NCBI RefSeq assembly: GCF_001652725.1
Contig: NZ_LWHJ01000027.1
Coordinates: 62,001-126,000, forward strand
Direction: 5' to 3'
Source: Pedobacter psychrophilus
Lineage (GTDB): Bacteria; Bacteroidota; Bacteroidia; Sphingobacteriales; Sphingobacteriaceae
Length of the DNA stretch: 64,000 nt
Shown: positions 63,280-64,000 of the stretch, piece after piece
Layout of the letters: every line of letters starts with the position of its first letter
Position numbering within the stretch: the first letter of the stretch is position 1
Translations under genes and position numbers: made by a program
Notes under the pieces: generated by a model
Told to the model about the DNA's origin: nothing
Database searches by the model: none
The model's input: only the letters and a program-made list of their open reading frames with translations

Positions 63280-64000
63280 TTGATTTTACTAAGTTTTGAT
63301 ATTGAAGAATTTGATATGCCATTTGAATATGGTAAATCAATATCATTTGCCGACCAAATTTCTATATCTACTGAGGGAACAACAATAATTTTAGACTTAT
63401 TAAAAAAATACAGCGTCAAAGCGACTTTTTTTAGTACCGTTACTTTTGCTAAAAATGCTCCTGAAATTATTGATAGAATTGTGAATGAAGGTCATGAATT
63501 AGCATCCCATACTGTAAATCATTCTTCCTTCAAAGATGTTGATTATTTAGACTCATTGGTTCAGTTGCAAGAGCTATCCGGTTTACCGATTACAGGTTTT
63601 AGGATGCCAAGAATGCAACCTGTAAATGATAATAAATTAAGGGAAGCAGGTTATTTATATGATAGCTCTATTAATCCAACTTACTTGCCGGGTAGATATA
63701 ATAATTTAAAGGAACCAAGAAAATTTCATTATAAAAATGGAATTATAAAATTGCCAGCTTCAGTAAGTACTTTCTTTAGGTTTCCTTTATTTTGGCTATC
63801 CTTTCATAATTTACCAAACTGGTTATATTTTTGGCTTTCAAAAAAGGCAATTAAAAGCGAAGGATATCTAAATATTTATTTTCATCCTTGGGAATTTTAC
63901 AACTTAAAGGATAAAAAAAGATTTGGTTTCCCAACATATGTATCAAAAAATAGTGGAAATAAAATGGTATTAAAGATGGAAGATATGTTAAATAGGTTTT
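63280..64000 (+). CDS. Polysaccharide deacetylase (NodB-like), 3' end outside the window
   Basis: An open frame from TTG at 63280, one base after the GT2 stop, to the window end (240 codons visible). It starts ILLSFDIEEFD, the first acidic motif of CE4 enzymes of the PIG-L/DUF3473-like 'wzx-associated' type. It continues with ATFFSTVTFAKNAPEIIDRI, and GHELASHTVNHSS (metal-binding HxxxH) is clear at about residue 69. Later segments FRMPRMQP and IYFHPWEFY are family-typical. It should remove N- or O-acetyl groups from a polysaccharide at or near the cell surface. Co-transcribed with the two transferase genes. No membrane helix in the visible part. Confidence 0.85.
   Translation, partial: MILLSFDIEEFDMPFEYGKSISFADQISISTEGTTIILDLLKKYSVKATFFSTVTFAKNAPEIIDRIVNEGHELASHTVNHSSFKDVDYLDSLVQLQELSGLPITGFRMPRMQPVNDNKLREAGYLYDSSINPTYLPGRYNNLKEPRKFHYKNGIIKLPASVSTFFRFPLFWLSFHNLPNWLYFWLSKKAIKSEGYLNIYFHPWEFYNLKDKKRFGFPTYVSKNSGNKMVLKMEDMLNRF

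Overview
The window is AT-rich chromosomal DNA from a member of the Bacteroidota. It most resembles the Sphingobacteriaceae (Pedobacter-like), judged from gene content: a PorE-like OmpA protein, a secreted S9 peptidase, a DUF4783 protein, an M48 lipoprotein, a kinase-only RfaE1 and paired TPR/PAS histidine kinases. TAnnTTTG-type -7 promoter boxes, many TTG/GTG starts and weak Shine-Dalgarno signals fit the same group. I see no rRNA or tRNA gene, no transposase and no CRISPR array. Both window edges cut a gene: an M16 peptidase on the left and a polysaccharide deacetylase on the right.

Layout. 1-4.2 kb: M16 peptidase tail, PAS histidine kinase, heptose-7-phosphate kinase, aminotransferase. 4.2-4.8 kb: a palindrome-rich spacer. 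4.8-11.9 kb: S9 peptidase, ispD, queA and an ABC exporter pair. 11.9-13.1 kb: an array of about 90-100 bp imperfect inverted-repeat units surrounding a GxxExxY (PD-(D/E)XK-like) gene. 13.1-15.8 kb: FKBP isomerase, an exonuclease/GIY-YIG fusion and a small membrane protein. 16.4-24.4 kb: a six-gene type I restriction-modification operon. 25-31 kb: alanine/glycine symporter, metA (acetyl type by its Glu111), PorE-like protein, queE, with repeat-laden spacers. 31-37.5 kb: the ribD operon, a TPR histidine kinase and prmC. 37.5-39.7 kb: xerD, a Fic gene bracketed by 32-bp direct repeats, aroQ. 39.7-53.7 kb: mostly housekeeping and envelope genes (glycosyltransferase, LpxL-like acyltransferase, WbqC, CorA, nadC, plsY, M48 lipoprotein, pabB, universal stress protein, NlpC/P60, carA, panB, RluA). 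53.8-56.2 kb: an MBL-Rieske fusion, DgkA-like and DinB-like proteins. 56.2-61 kb: galK-galT with a divergent AraC regulator, and a sensor kinase. 61.1-64 kb: start of a glycan-assembly operon.

The most noteworthy system is the restriction operon. Between hsdM and hsdS lie an unrecognised 86-residue ORF and a HEPN protein carrying the full R-x4-H-x-Y motif of HepT toxins. Its expected antidote, an MNT nucleotidyltransferase with intact GSx10DxD and third Asp, is fused in frame to the N terminus of the HsdS specificity subunit. A DUF3644-like protein, with its own R-x4-H motif, sits between hsdS and hsdR. Gene junctions overlap by 4-8 nt or are 3 nt apart. My inference is a composite defence locus in which a HepT/MntA-type toxin-antitoxin is physically coupled to the DNA-recognition subunit of the restriction enzyme.

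Other points of interest are the Fic insertion, which duplicated the 5' end of xerD; the GxxExxY gene embedded in its repeat array; and at least four families of dispersed palindromic or repeated intergenic elements. Several start codons are corrected from promoter position or family length: ispD, the LpxL-like acyltransferase, pabB and the TPR kinase.
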